From assembly GCA_003560095.1 (NCBI GenBank), contig PWJI01000043.1:1-44466 (forward strand): a stretch of 44,466 nt of DNA. Direction: 5' to 3'. Positions 34,159-42,011 of the stretch are shown one piece after another (the first letter of the stretch is position 1; each line of letters opens with the position of its first letter). Both the position numbers and the translations under genes were made by a program. Under the pieces are notes generated by a model. That model was not told the origin of the DNA. It searched no databases and saw only the letters and a list, made by a program, of their open reading frames with translations. The stretch comes from Candidatus Nealsoniibacteriota bacterium (GTDB lineage: Bacteria; Patescibacteriota; Minisyncoccia; Minisyncoccales; PWPS01).

Positions 34159-35862
34159 ATGCTTGAATTTTTTGAGCAACTTATTGAAAATACAGGAAAC
34201 GTGGCCCTAGTTGAGCTTGCGCTTATTTTAATTTTTGCCTCGTTTTTGGGAATTATTTTTAAAATGCTCAAACAGCCTCTTGTTTTAGCATATTTAGCTA
34301 CAGGTATTTTTATTGGTATTTTCGGTTTTTTAAAATTAGAAAGCGGGGATGTAATTGAAGTTTTTTCCACTCTGGGAATAATGTTCTTGCTCTTTTTGGT
34401 AGGAATGGAGATGGACTACACCTCCATTAAAAAAACAGGAAAAGTTTCTTTAGCGATAGGTCTTGGGCAAGTTTTATTTACAGCTATGGGAGGATTTTTA
34501 ATATCTTATTTTCTTTTTGGTTTTGACATACTACCTGCAATTTATATTGCTGTTGCCCTTACCTTTTCAAGCACCGTAATAATTGTAAAACTTCTCTCGG
34601 ATAAAGGGAATTTAACGAGCTTACACGGAAGAGCTTCTATTGGTCTTTTGCTTGTTCAAGACTTGGTTTTAATTATTATTTTAATTGTCCTAAATGCTAT
34701 TGATACGGGAGAGAGTGTTAGTATTTTTGCTGTTTTGCAAACTGTTTTTATTGGAGTCTTACTTTTTGCTTTGATGCTTTTTTTAGGAATAAAAATCTTT
34801 CCCTACATTTTTCGCAAGATAGCGAACTCTCAAGAGCTTTTATTTTTAGTTAGTTTAACCTGGCTCTTGGCGTTTGCGGTAATAGTAAAACAGCTTGATT
34901 TTTCAATTGAAATTGCGGGTTTTTTGGCAGGGGTAGCTCTAGCAAATTCCGCTGAAAAATATCACATTGCAAACAAAATAAAACCACTCAGAGACTTTTT
35001 TATTTTGGTATTTTTTGTTTATTTAGGGTCCTTGATGATTGTTTCTGATTTTCAAGAAATGATTTTTCCGGTTATTGCTTTTTCACTTTTTGTATTAATC
35101 GGAAACCCTTTGATTGTAATGTTTATTATGGGCCTTATGAGATATAAAAAACGAACAGGTTTTTTGACAGGCCTGACTGTTGCTCAAATTTCCGAGTTTA
35201 GTTTAATATTTGCAACTCTTGGTCTTGCTCTCGGACATATCACGGATCAAATTTTTGCAATTATCGTTGCTGTGGGTGTCGTTACCATAACTCTTTCTAC
35301 ATATCTTATTCTTTATGCAGAAAATATTTTTCCTTTCATCTCTAAAGCATTATCAATTTTTGAGAGAAAAAATACAAAAGAAGAGGAAGGGGACTTTGGA
35401 GTATCGAAAAAAATTATCTTAATTGGTGCCAATCGAATTGGTCAAGGAATTATGAATTACATTAACACAAAAGAGGTTCTAGCAATAGACTTTGATCCGG
35501 TAGTTAATGATTCACTGAAAAAAAACGGAACAGAGCGTATTTTTGCAGATATAAAAGATCCTTATCTTTTTGAGGAACTTAATTTGGAAAAGACAAAAAT
35601 AGTTATCTCAACAAGCCCTCATCTGGATGATAATTTAAGTATAACTGAAAGGATAAAAAAAATAGATGAAGATATAAAAGTCGTTGTGAGAGCTGAAAGT
35701 AATCAAGAGGCCAAAGAGCTTTACGAAAAAAGAGCTGACTATGTTCTTTTACCACACCTTCTGTCGGGAAAATATTTGGGTAAATTAATTACTTCCGACT
35801 TGGAGCTTAACAACTTGGAAGAGTTACGTAAAAAAGAGATAAAATTTTTGAAAAATCAATGA
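34159..35862 (+). CDS. CPA2-family cation/proton antiporter with TrkA-N domain
   Basis: 567 aa. Residues 1-385 form 12-13 hydrophobic segments of the Na+/H+ or K+/H+ exchanger fold (for example LAYLATGIFIGIFGFLKL, ALTFSSTVIIVKLLSDKGNLTSLHGR). Residues about 410-545 are a Rossmann RCK/TrkA-N domain with the nucleotide loop LIGANRIGQG and the acidic strand end LAIDFDP, which would bind NAD(H) or another nucleotide to gate transport. This architecture is that of KefB/C-like proteins. The ion is not determinable. The SpoIIM-like gene overlaps its stop by 4 nt. Confidence 0.92.
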   Translation: MLEFFEQLIENTGNVALVELALILIFASFLGIIFKMLKQPLVLAYLATGIFIGIFGFLKLESGDVIEVFSTLGIMFLLFLVGMEMDYTSIKKTGKVSLAIGLGQVLFTAMGGFLISYFLFGFDILPAIYIAVALTFSSTVIIVKLLSDKGNLTSLHGRASIGLLLVQDLVLIIILIVLNAIDTGESVSIFAVLQTVFIGVLLFALMLFLGIKIFPYIFRKIANSQELLFLVSLTWLLAFAVIVKQLDFSIEIAGFLAGVALANSAEKYHIANKIKPLRDFFILVFFVYLGSLMIVSDFQEMIFPVIAFSLFVLIGNPLIVMFIMGLMRYKKRTGFLTGLTVAQISEFSLIFATLGLALGHITDQIFAIIVAVGVVTITLSTYLILYAENIFPFISKALSIFERKNTKEEEGDFGVSKKIILIGANRIGQGIMNYINTKEVLAIDFDPVVNDSLKKNGTERIFADIKDPYLFEELNLEKTKIVISTSPHLDDNLSITERIKKIDEDIKVVVRAESNQEAKELYEKRADYVLLPHLLSGKYLGKLITSDLELNNLEELRKKEIKFLKNQ

Positions 35863-36461
35863 AAAAAATAAAAGAAAAATTTGGTAGTGAAGTTATTGGT
35901 GCCGTAAAGTTTTACTCTCCTATTGCATTTATAATTTTTTATTTTTCTTTTTTGGTGGGGATTATATTTGTCGCCCTTAATCCAGAAGCTTCTACTAATT
36001 ATCTTACAAGAGTAGTCGAAGAGCTTTCTTTTCTTACCAGTCTCAATACTTTACAGCTTGGAGTTTTTATTTTTTTAAACAATTTAGTAAAAACTTTTCT
36101 TTTTATGATTATGGGTGTTTTGTTTGTTGTTCCGACAGTTTTATTTTTAGTGATAAACGGATTGGTTCTTGGCATTGTTGTTGCAATAAGCTACCCTCAA
36201 CTAGGAGTAGGGGGGCTTTTTCATTCTTTGTTTTTTCATGGTATATTTGAGTTGACAGCTGTTTTTATGGGATCCGGCTTGGGTCTTTGGCTTGGCATAT
36301 CTTCCTTTGATATTTTGAAAAAAAAGAAAAAGTCACTTCAAAATATTTTTTCCGTGATGGAGATTCAAATAAAAAAATCTTGTTATTTTTTTATTTATCT
36401 TATTCTTCCTTTAATTCTTGTTGCAGCGATAATAGAGACGGCAATGATTTTCTTTTTATGA
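35859..36461 (+). CDS. SpoIIM-like (DUF95) membrane protein
   Basis: 200 aa with five or six hydrophobic segments and the family pattern: a long loop after helix 1, then FIFLNNLVKTFLFMIMGVLF, INGLVLGIVVAISYPQLG and FHGIFELTAVFMGSGLGLWLG. SpoIIM family members occur widely in non-sporulating bacteria and archaea, where their role is unclear; here co-translation with an antiporter (ATGA overlap at 35859) and with PgeF (ATGA at 36458) hints at envelope function. The name should not be read as evidence for sporulation. Confidence 0.85.
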   Translation: MKKIKEKFGSEVIGAVKFYSPIAFIIFYFSFLVGIIFVALNPEASTNYLTRVVEELSFLTSLNTLQLGVFIFLNNLVKTFLFMIMGVLFVVPTVLFLVINGLVLGIVVAISYPQLGVGGLFHSLFFHGIFELTAVFMGSGLGLWLGISSFDILKKKKKSLQNIFSVMEIQIKKSCYFFIYLILPLILVAAIIETAMIFFL

Positions 36462-37096
36462 TTATTTCAAGGAAAAAAGATGGAGACATGAAGCTTAAAA
36501 AAAATATTGATTTTTTTTTAAAAAAACAAAACCTTGATCATTTTACTTTAATAAGAGGAGGGCAATCTCACGGAAATAATTTAGAAATAATAAGAAAAGA
36601 TAGATATAAAAAATTTTTCAAAAATACAGACGCTCTCATAACTGACAATAGAAATGTATTGCTTTGTGTTCTTGTTGCAGATTGCCTTCCTATTTCTTTT
36701 AAGTCAAAAAATGTGTGCGGAATTATTCATGCAGGATGGCGAGGGATTGCTTCGGGAATTATTGAAAAAACAATCACTCGAGCAAAAAAGTTTGAAAAAA
36801 TAACCGAATTAGAGTTTACAATTGGTCCTGGTATAAGTGTTTGTCATTTCCAAATAAAAGAAGATCTGATTGAAAAGTTTTCTGATCTTCGAGGAATAAA
36901 AAAAATAAATAATTATGTTGAAAAAAAAGAGAAAGAAGTTTACTTAGACATTAAAAAAATTGCAAAAGATCAAATAACCTATTACGGAGGGAAAAAAATA
37001 AATATTTCATCAATTTGTACATTTTGCAGTAGTGATTATTTTTCTTTTAGAGAGAACGAAACCTCAAGGAGGATGATCGCTTTAATTAAATTATAA
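36458..37096 (+). CDS. pgeF: PgeF/YfiH-family multicopper-like (laccase-domain) protein
   Basis: 212 aa from the ATG at 36458, which overlaps the SpoIIM-like stop (ATGA). An in-frame ATG at 36380 would add residues encoded inside the previous gene and is not supported. Active-site residues: His in RGGQSHGNN, Cys in ADCLPISF and His in IIHAGWRG, plus TIGPGISVCHFQI. Family members edit misincorporated L-Ser in peptidoglycan stems (PgeF) or act on purine nucleosides. The cell-wall genes in this window favour the former, but this is inference. Confidence 0.9.
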   Translation: MIISRKKDGDMKLKKNIDFFLKKQNLDHFTLIRGGQSHGNNLEIIRKDRYKKFFKNTDALITDNRNVLLCVLVADCLPISFKSKNVCGIIHAGWRGIASGIIEKTITRAKKFEKITELEFTIGPGISVCHFQIKEDLIEKFSDLRGIKKINNYVEKKEKEVYLDIKKIAKDQITYYGGKKINISSICTFCSSDYFSFRENETSRRMIALIKL

Positions 37097-37100
37097 ATCT

Positions 37101-37106
37101 TATAAG
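37101..37106 (+). promoter_or_regulatory. possible -10 box of galU
   Basis: TATAAG, 8 nt before the ATG at 37115, in the 18-nt gap after pgeF. If used, the galU mRNA would be leaderless or nearly so. Confidence 0.3.
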
Positions 37107-37114
37107 AAAATAAT

Positions 37115-38002
37115 ATGCAAGAAAAAAAAATAAAAAAAGCAATTATTGCCGCTGCCGGTTATGGTACAAGATTTTTACCAGCGACAAAAAATCAACCCAA
37201 AGAAATGCTTCCCATCATCGATAAGCCAATAATTCATTATTTAGTAGAAGAAGCTGTGCAGTCAGGAATCGAAGAAATTATTTTAGTGACAAGATCGGGA
37301 CAAAATACACTGGAAGATTATTTTGACTCTCACAGAGAACTGGAAAACGAACTTAAAAAAAGTGGTAAAGAAGAGAGACTTAAAGAGATAAAAAAAATAC
37401 CCAAAATGGCTAATTTTATTTATATGAGACAAAAAAGCGATCTTCCTTATGGAAATGCCACTCCCTTGCTTTCTGCCTCTTCAATAATTGATCCTCAAGA
37501 GTCTTTTGTTTATATGTTTGGAGATGATCTTACTGTTTCCCAAAAACCGGTCACAAAACAACTTATTGAGGTTTATAAGAAACAAAAGGCAAAAGCAATT
37601 TTGGGTGTGCAAGAAGTTTCAAAAGAAGATGTTCACAAATATGGAACTGTGCGATACAAGAAAGACGGAGAGTATGAATATGAGATAGAGGAAGCATGCG
37701 AAAAGTTTCCGGCAGAAAAGGCTCCCTCAAGAATGGCAGCTTTTGGTAGATTTGTTTTTTCTTATGATGTGATTGAGAAAGCTCTTCAGACGCCACTTGG
37801 CAAAGATAATGAGTTGTGGGTTATGGATATATTAAATTCTATCGCTAAAGAAGGTAAAAAAGTAATTGCTCAACCAATAGAGGGGGAGTGGTGCACTACC
37901 GGAGACCCTCTTAACTATCTTAAAACATCATTTAATTTTGCAATGAAAAGAAGTGATATTAAAGAAGAACTAATAAATTATTTAAAGAAAAATATAGATT
38001 AA
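37115..38002 (+). CDS. galU: UTP-glucose-1-phosphate uridylyltransferase
   Basis: 295 aa. The nucleotide loop is AAGYGTRFLPATKNQPKEMLPI with the family Arg and Lys, then YLVEEAVQSGIEEIILVT and the metal-binding YMFGDDL. WCTTGDPLNYLKTSFNFA near the end is also GalU-typical. It makes UDP-glucose, the donor that the GT3 glycogen synthase at 10.0 kb would use, and a precursor for surface sugars. Ends convergently with fmt, 1 nt apart. Confidence 0.95.
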   Translation: MQEKKIKKAIIAAAGYGTRFLPATKNQPKEMLPIIDKPIIHYLVEEAVQSGIEEIILVTRSGQNTLEDYFDSHRELENELKKSGKEERLKEIKKIPKMANFIYMRQKSDLPYGNATPLLSASSIIDPQESFVYMFGDDLTVSQKPVTKQLIEVYKKQKAKAILGVQEVSKEDVHKYGTVRYKKDGEYEYEIEEACEKFPAEKAPSRMAAFGRFVFSYDVIEKALQTPLGKDNELWVMDILNSIAKEGKKVIAQPIEGEWCTTGDPLNYLKTSFNFAMKRSDIKEELINYLKKNID

Positions 38003-38003
38003 G

Positions 38004-38930
38004 TTAAGAGAGTATCACGCCGATAGAGTGCATATTTCCTTGAAGAAAATCTTTTGAGTTTGTTGAGTTTTTGCCCTCAATTTGAAGTTTTTTTACGAGA
38101 AGAAAATCTTTACCTGTTTGTATCGCAATAGTATGATTTGTCCCAAGATACATCTTACCCGGTTCTCCAAAGGGACCGTTTGCAGTTTGTTCTTGAACTG
38201 TCGCTTCAATTATTTTAAATATCTTGCTTCCCATTTTAGAATAAGTTCCCGGCCAAGGATTGAGAGCTCTTATTTTTCTTTCAATTACTTGTGCAGATTC
38301 TTCCCAATTTATTCTTCCGTCTTCTTTTTTGAATTTTTTGCTATAAGTTGCATCACTTTCATTTTGCTCTATTTTTCTAATTTTTTCCTCTATTATGGAA
38401 TTTATGTTTTTTACAATCATCTCTGCTCCGTTTTTGGCAAAAATTTCTTCGGCCTCTAGATAATTAACATTAGAGGGAAGCTCTGTCTCTGCTTGTAACA
38501 AGATAGGTCCCGCATCAATTCTTTCCTCCATTTCTATTACAGTTACACCGTTTTTTTTCTCCCCGCTAAGTATTGCTGACTGAATTGGGCTTGGTCCTCT
38601 GTATTTGGGCAAAAGAGATGGGTGTATATTTATAAATTTAGATAAAGCAAGAGTTTCTTTCGGAATGATGATGCTCATGCCAGCTACAATAACGAGATAG
38701 GGCTGATTTTTTTTAATAATTTCGTGAAAATCGTTTTTATCTTCTACTTTTTTCGTTTCGATTTTTTGCTTTTGAGCAAAATCTTCAATAAAAAGTTTCT
38801 CAAACTTAAGACCCCTTCCTCTTTTTTTATCGGGAGAAGTTAAAAGTAAGGAAGGCTTTGCTCCTAAATTTATCATTTTTTCTAACGCTATTTTCCCAAA
38901 TAATGAATTGCTGGCAAAAATTATTTTCAT
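38004..38930 (-). CDS. fmt: methionyl-tRNA formyltransferase
   Basis: 308 aa from the ATG at 38930. A longer frame up to 38999 adds 23 residues that overlap the upstream gene and lack family similarity. KIIFASNSLFGKIALEKM begins the formyltransferase fold. The active site has the Asn and His of INIHPSLLPKYRGPSPIQ and the Asp in EERIDAGPIL. A C-terminal OB-like domain (RALNPWPGTYSKMGSKIFKI) binds tRNA. It formylates initiator Met-tRNA. It follows the integrase-like gene by 14 nt on the same strand. Confidence 0.95.
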   Translation of the reverse strand: MKIIFASNSLFGKIALEKMINLGAKPSLLLTSPDKKRGRGLKFEKLFIEDFAQKQKIETKKVEDKNDFHEIIKKNQPYLVIVAGMSIIIPKETLALSKFINIHPSLLPKYRGPSPIQSAILSGEKKNGVTVIEMEERIDAGPILLQAETELPSNVNYLEAEEIFAKNGAEMIVKNINSIIEEKIRKIEQNESDATYSKKFKKEDGRINWEESAQVIERKIRALNPWPGTYSKMGSKIFKIIEATVQEQTANGPFGEPGKMYLGTNHTIAIQTGKDFLLVKKLQIEGKNSTNSKDFLQGNMHSIGVILS

Positions 38931-38944
38931 ATTTTTTATATTTA

Positions 38945-39670
38945 TTAGTCTTCTTCTTTCCACTGTATTTGATCTTCTTCTCCCGCAAATTCTAGCCAAT
39001 CACCGTTTTTATCTATTACATACCATTTGTGTTTATTTTTCGACCAAATCATCGGATCACCCCTAAAATAAGGTATTTTCTTCTTTTCTTTTGGTTTTAA
39101 TTTATCAATTTCCGGCCATTTTTTAAAGACTGTTTCAATAGCATAATCAAGATTTCTTGAGGTTGCCCATTGCGCTACTTTATCAATGGCATTATTTGCT
39201 TTTTTTACAGAGCCGGCAAGCTCAAGCAAGTCTTTTGCGGGCCTTGTATATCTTGAATAAATTATTTTTCTTTTTTTGGCGTTTTTCTTGATCTCCTCAA
39301 CGCAATAACCCTTGGTCTGAAAATAATGATTTACAATTTGCTGAACATCACTTTCTTTCTCTTGAAAGCTCACTGTTATTATGTCTTTTTCTGCTAAGTA
39401 TTCTATCAAATCACGGATTGTTTTCAAGTATTTTTTAGCAGTCTTCTCACTTATGTTATTTTTTAGAATACTTTTTTTGAAATTATAAATTTGTTTTTCA
39501 CTTAATTTGGAGGGAGTTATTTGAGAGAGATCCTTCTTTTCAAGCCAAGCATTAAAGCATCTAATGTGTTTTTCTTTTTCTTTTACTGTTGAGGAGGCAA
39601 ATTTTTCCTCTAGCATGCTTATAAAAGGTGGAAAATAACTTTTAAGGTGTTTTTCTTTTTTTGATTTCAT
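38945..39670 (-). CDS. integrase SAM-like N-terminal domain fused to an unknown domain
   Basis: 241 aa. Residues about 10-95 fit the core-binding (SAM-like) domain of tyrosine recombinases: SSTVKEKEKHIRCFNAWLEK, ITPSKLSEKQIYNFKKSIL and SEKTAKKYLKTIRDLIEYLAEK. No catalytic Arg...His-x-x-Arg...Tyr domain follows. Instead there is a helical part (AKDLLELAGSVKKANNAIDKVAQWA) and an aromatic C-terminal part (YFRGDPMIW, KWYVIDKNGDWLEFAG). I do not recognise that part. It is not a broken gene by any visible frameshift. Its ATG overlaps the stop of the His-rich gene upstream (ATGA), and fmt lies just downstream. Confidence 0.75.
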   Translation of the reverse strand: MKSKKEKHLKSYFPPFISMLEEKFASSTVKEKEKHIRCFNAWLEKKDLSQITPSKLSEKQIYNFKKSILKNNISEKTAKKYLKTIRDLIEYLAEKDIITVSFQEKESDVQQIVNHYFQTKGYCVEEIKKNAKKRKIIYSRYTRPAKDLLELAGSVKKANNAIDKVAQWATSRNLDYAIETVFKKWPEIDKLKPKEKKKIPYFRGDPMIWSKNKHKWYVIDKNGDWLEFAGEEDQIQWKEED

Positions 39671-39966
39671 TGTTTTCGGGTAAAAAATTTTTCTATTCTT
39701 TGTACTTCTTCTTCTATTTTTTTTCCTTCATATTCAGCTCCATGATCATGTGCATTTTTGTAACGAGGAGCTTTATGGTCTAGGTGAAGATTTATTTCCT
39801 TTTTTTCTTCATTGTAGTATATATGAAAACGAGGATATTTATCCCCAAGAAGTGGTCTACAAAATGAAAATTCTTTTTTTGTATTTTTTTTAAAATCAGG
39901 AGTGTACCCCAAAGACCTCATTTCTCTTAAGATATTTCCTTTAAAGTTTTTGATTCTTATTTTCAT
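39667..39966 (-). CDS. small basic His-rich protein, unknown function
   Basis: 99 aa from the ATG at 39966 (an in-frame TTG at 39978 coincides with the expected transcription start and is unlikely). Notable segments are FHIYYNEEKKEINLHLDHK and AHDHGAEYEGKK, with six His close together in HLDHK and AHDHG-type clusters that could bind metal. N-terminal basic helix. I do not know the family; similar short proteins occur in CPR genomes as far as I recall (not searched). Translation is coupled to the integrase-like gene through an ATGA overlap at 39667-39670. Confidence 0.75.
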   Translation of the reverse strand: MKIRIKNFKGNILREMRSLGYTPDFKKNTKKEFSFCRPLLGDKYPRFHIYYNEEKKEINLHLDHKAPRYKNAHDHGAEYEGKKIEEEVQRIEKFFTRKQ

Positions 39967-39984
39967 CTTGTTTTTCAATTTTGA

Positions 39985-39993
39985 ATTTTACCA
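39985..39993 (-). promoter_or_regulatory. extended -10 promoter of the His-rich/integrase-like/fmt operon
   Basis: Minus-strand TGGTAAAAT (TGn plus TAAAAT). It would start transcription close to 39978 and leave a leader of about 12 nt to the ATG at 39966. Confidence 0.45.
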
Positions 39994-40025
39994 CAAATTT
40001 TAGAAATTAAAAATATATTTTTTAC

Positions 40026-40053
40026 TTGAAGATAATTATAATTCTGTAATAAT
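40026..40053 (+). promoter_or_regulatory. murC promoter
   Basis: TTGAAG (40026-40031), a 16-nt spacer and AATAAT (40048-40053), with TG one base before the -10 box (40045-40046). It lies in the 115-nt divergent gap, with a predicted leader of about 22 nt. Confidence 0.5.
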
Positions 40054-40081
40054 GGAATTAAGATAAAAATAAATAGAAAAT

Positions 40082-41392
40082 ATGGTAAAGAAAAGAAAAA
40101 AAATTCATTTTATTGGAATAGGAGGAATAGGGGTTTCTTCGTTGGCTCGTTATTTTCTAAGCAAAGGATGTATTGTTTCAGGATCAGATTCCTTACCTCA
40201 AAATGACATGCAATCTTTAGGTGTAAATGTTTTTCAGGGTCATTTTAAAGAAAATATATCAAAAGACATCGATTTATTGATTTTTAGTAATGCAATTCTT
40301 CCCGACAATCCGGAAATTTTAGAAGCTAAAAGAATGAAAATAGAAGTAAAGAGCTACCCTCAGGCGCTCGGGGAGATTACAAAAAAATATAACACAATCG
40401 CTGTTTCCGGAACTCATGGAAAAGGAACCACAACAGCGATACTTTCTATTATAATGATTGACGCTGGACTTGATCCAACAGTTATTATAGGAACAAAATT
40501 GAAAGAATTTAACGAAACGAATTTCAGAAAAGGAAATTCGAAATATCTCTTAATTGAGGCAGATGAATTTAAGGCTGCTTTCTTAAATTATAATGTTAAT
40601 CTATCCGTAATAACCAATATTGAAGAAGATCATCTTGATTTTTATAAAGATATAAACGATATCAATCTTACCTTTCAAAAGTATGTAAACGAAAACCTAA
40701 AGAAAAACGGAGCAGTTATACTAAACGGTGACGACAAGAATTGTCTCCTTTTAAGAAAAGAGACGAAAAAAGAAGTTATAGAATACTCTCTGTCAAAGCA
40801 AGAAAAGAATAAAATAAAGCTCTCCATTCCTGGAAAACACAATCTTTACAATGCTCTTGCAGCCTTTTTTGCCGCAAAAAAATTAGGAATAAAAGAAGAG
40901 ATAATATTAAAAAGTATTTTAAAATTCAAAGGTACTTGGCGCCGCTTTGAGGAAAAAAATATTATCTTAAAGAATGGAAGATCTATTAATTTAATAAATG
41001 ATTATGCTCATCACCCAACAGAAGTAAGAGCTACCCTGCAGGCAACAAAGGAAAAATACCCTCAAAAAGATGTTGTTGTTGTGTTTCAACCTCATCAATA
41101 TGAAAGAACTTACCGATTTTTCAATGATTTTAAAAAAGTTCTTTTGGAATTTGAAATAAAAAAAATTGTAATTCCCGATATATATACGGTCGAGGGACGA
41201 GAGTCAGAGGAAATTATTAAAAAAGTTAGTGCAAGAAAATTATCAAAAAAAGTTAAAAACTCTACTTATACCGAAAATATTAAAAAAACGAGTGAATATT
41301 TACTTGATTATTTGCAAGGTGATGAAATTCTGGTTATAATGGGTGCAGGAGATATATATAAGCTTGAAAATTATATTAAAAAAGAAATTTAA
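40082..41392 (+). CDS. murC: UDP-N-acetylmuramate-L-alanine ligase
   Basis: 436 aa Mur ligase. The N-terminal Rossmann domain starts HFIGIGGIGVSSLARYFLSKG. The ATP loop is GTHGKGTTT near residue 110. LLIEADEFKAAFL and VITNIEEDHLDFY give the metal-binding Glu and His. The C-terminal domain has NDYAHHPTEVRATL and VFQPHQYERTYRF, both MurC signatures. It adds L-Ala to UDP-MurNAc. In MurC the P-loop is normally GKTTTT; here Gly follows the Lys as in FolC. The peptide-recycling ligase Mpl is a close relative and cannot be fully excluded. Confidence 0.92.
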   Translation: MVKKRKKIHFIGIGGIGVSSLARYFLSKGCIVSGSDSLPQNDMQSLGVNVFQGHFKENISKDIDLLIFSNAILPDNPEILEAKRMKIEVKSYPQALGEITKKYNTIAVSGTHGKGTTTAILSIIMIDAGLDPTVIIGTKLKEFNETNFRKGNSKYLLIEADEFKAAFLNYNVNLSVITNIEEDHLDFYKDINDINLTFQKYVNENLKKNGAVILNGDDKNCLLLRKETKKEVIEYSLSKQEKNKIKLSIPGKHNLYNALAAFFAAKKLGIKEEIILKSILKFKGTWRRFEEKNIILKNGRSINLINDYAHHPTEVRATLQATKEKYPQKDVVVVFQPHQYERTYRFFNDFKKVLLEFEIKKIVIPDIYTVEGRESEEIIKKVSARKLSKKVKNSTYTENIKKTSEYLLDYLQGDEILVIMGAGDIYKLENYIKKEI

Positions 41393-41424
41393 AGCTTTAA
41401 ATTACAAATAACTAATATTTTTAA

Positions 41425-41880
41425 ATGCCTGATAATTTTTTCTTTTTCTTGTTTATTTTATTTTTTGCCATTGCAATGTGGTATTTTGTCGAATGGCAAA
41501 TTAAAAGACAAGAAGAGCAAGATAAGAACATTGATAAAAACAAAGAAGATGAAGATAATCTTTCTGATTTTTCCACAAAAGAGCAGCCGGGAGAAAAGAA
41601 GGAAGAAGAAAATGATATGCAAGAAGAAAAACCAAAAAAAGAAGACAAAGAAGGTAATTTAAGTGAAGGAGTTAAAGAGAATGAAGAAATAGAGAAAGAA
41701 GAGTTTGAAAAAGGTAATGATCAAAACGAAGAAAATTCTTTAGACGATGATGAGCTTTTTAAAGAGGAGGTAGAAGTTGAGACAATAAAAGAAAAAATAA
41801 CAATTAAAGCAAAAGAGAATGAAGAAATAGAGAAAGAAGAAGAAGAGGAGAGGGAGGAAGAAGAAACAAATGAAGATTGA
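41425..41880 (+). CDS. membrane-anchored Glu/Lys-rich low-complexity protein
   Basis: 151 aa. Residues 2-20 are hydrophobic (PDNFFFFLFILFFAIAMWYFVEW) and the rest is a highly charged, Glu- and Lys-rich, probably disordered or helical tail. The segment KENEEIEKEE occurs twice, from a 29-nt identical direct repeat (41674-41702 and 41812-41840). No cysteine or enzymatic motif. The function is unknown; the orientation of the tail, inside or out, cannot be told. The first 300 nt also read as open on the other strand, which I take as a shadow. Confidence 0.6.
   Translation: MPDNFFFFLFILFFAIAMWYFVEWQIKRQEEQDKNIDKNKEDEDNLSDFSTKEQPGEKKEEENDMQEEKPKKEDKEGNLSEGVKENEEIEKEEFEKGNDQNEENSLDDDELFKEEVEVETIKEKITIKAKENEEIEKEEEEEREEEETNED
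41674..41702 (+). repeat. direct repeat copy 1 inside the Glu-rich gene
   Basis: 29 nt identical to 41812-41840. The copies are offset by 138 nt, a multiple of three, so the reading frame is kept and both encode KENEEIEKE. Either an internal duplication or convergent low complexity. Confidence 0.7.
41812..41840 (+). repeat. direct repeat copy 2 inside the Glu-rich gene
   Basis: Second copy of the 29-nt in-frame repeat at 41674-41702. Confidence 0.7.
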
Positions 41881-41916
41881 TTATAAATAATCATTTAATC
41901 AACAAACAAAAATTTA

Positions 41917-41969
41917 TTAGCATAAAATATGTAATTTTTATTCATGGAAATTATTTTTTTTTATGCTAA
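41917..41969. repeat. nested inverted repeat between the Glu-rich gene and trigger factor
   Basis: Outer arms TTAGCATAAAA (41917-41927) and TTTTATGCTAA (41959-41969) are perfect 11-bp complements. Inside them TAATTT (41932-41937) pairs with AAATTA (41948-41953). The right arm overlaps an extended -10 element. It could be an operator, a weak terminator for the gene before, or RNA structure. Confidence 0.5.
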
Positions 41970-41999
41970 AATTGGTAATCACTTAATTTAAAATATAAT
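41964..41999 (+). promoter_or_regulatory. candidate trigger factor promoters
   Basis: TGCTAAAAT (41964-41972) is an extended -10, and TATAAT (41994-41999) lies 12 nt before the ATG at 42012. Either could serve tig. The first would give a leader of about 32 nt that starts just past the inverted repeat. Confidence 0.4.
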
Positions 42000-42011
42000 A
42001 ATATTATCTTT

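Noticed and set aside
36380-36457. Extended N-terminus of PgeF starting at 36380
   Set aside because: These codons lie inside the SpoIIM-like gene in another frame and encode a Cys/Ser-rich stretch without family similarity; the ATGA overlap at 36458 is a better start.
15355-36461. Sporulation ability suggested by GerMN and SpoIIM-like genes
   Set aside because: Both families are common in non-sporulating bacteria and no sporulation sigma factor or core gene is present in the window.
38931-38999. Extended N-terminus of Fmt starting at 38999
   Set aside because: It is basic, overlaps the upstream gene and precedes the conserved KIIFASN start of the formyltransferase fold.
38945-39670. Integrase marking a prophage or genomic island
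   Set aside because: The catalytic domain is missing, there is no tRNA or direct-repeat attachment site, and flanking genes are housekeeping.
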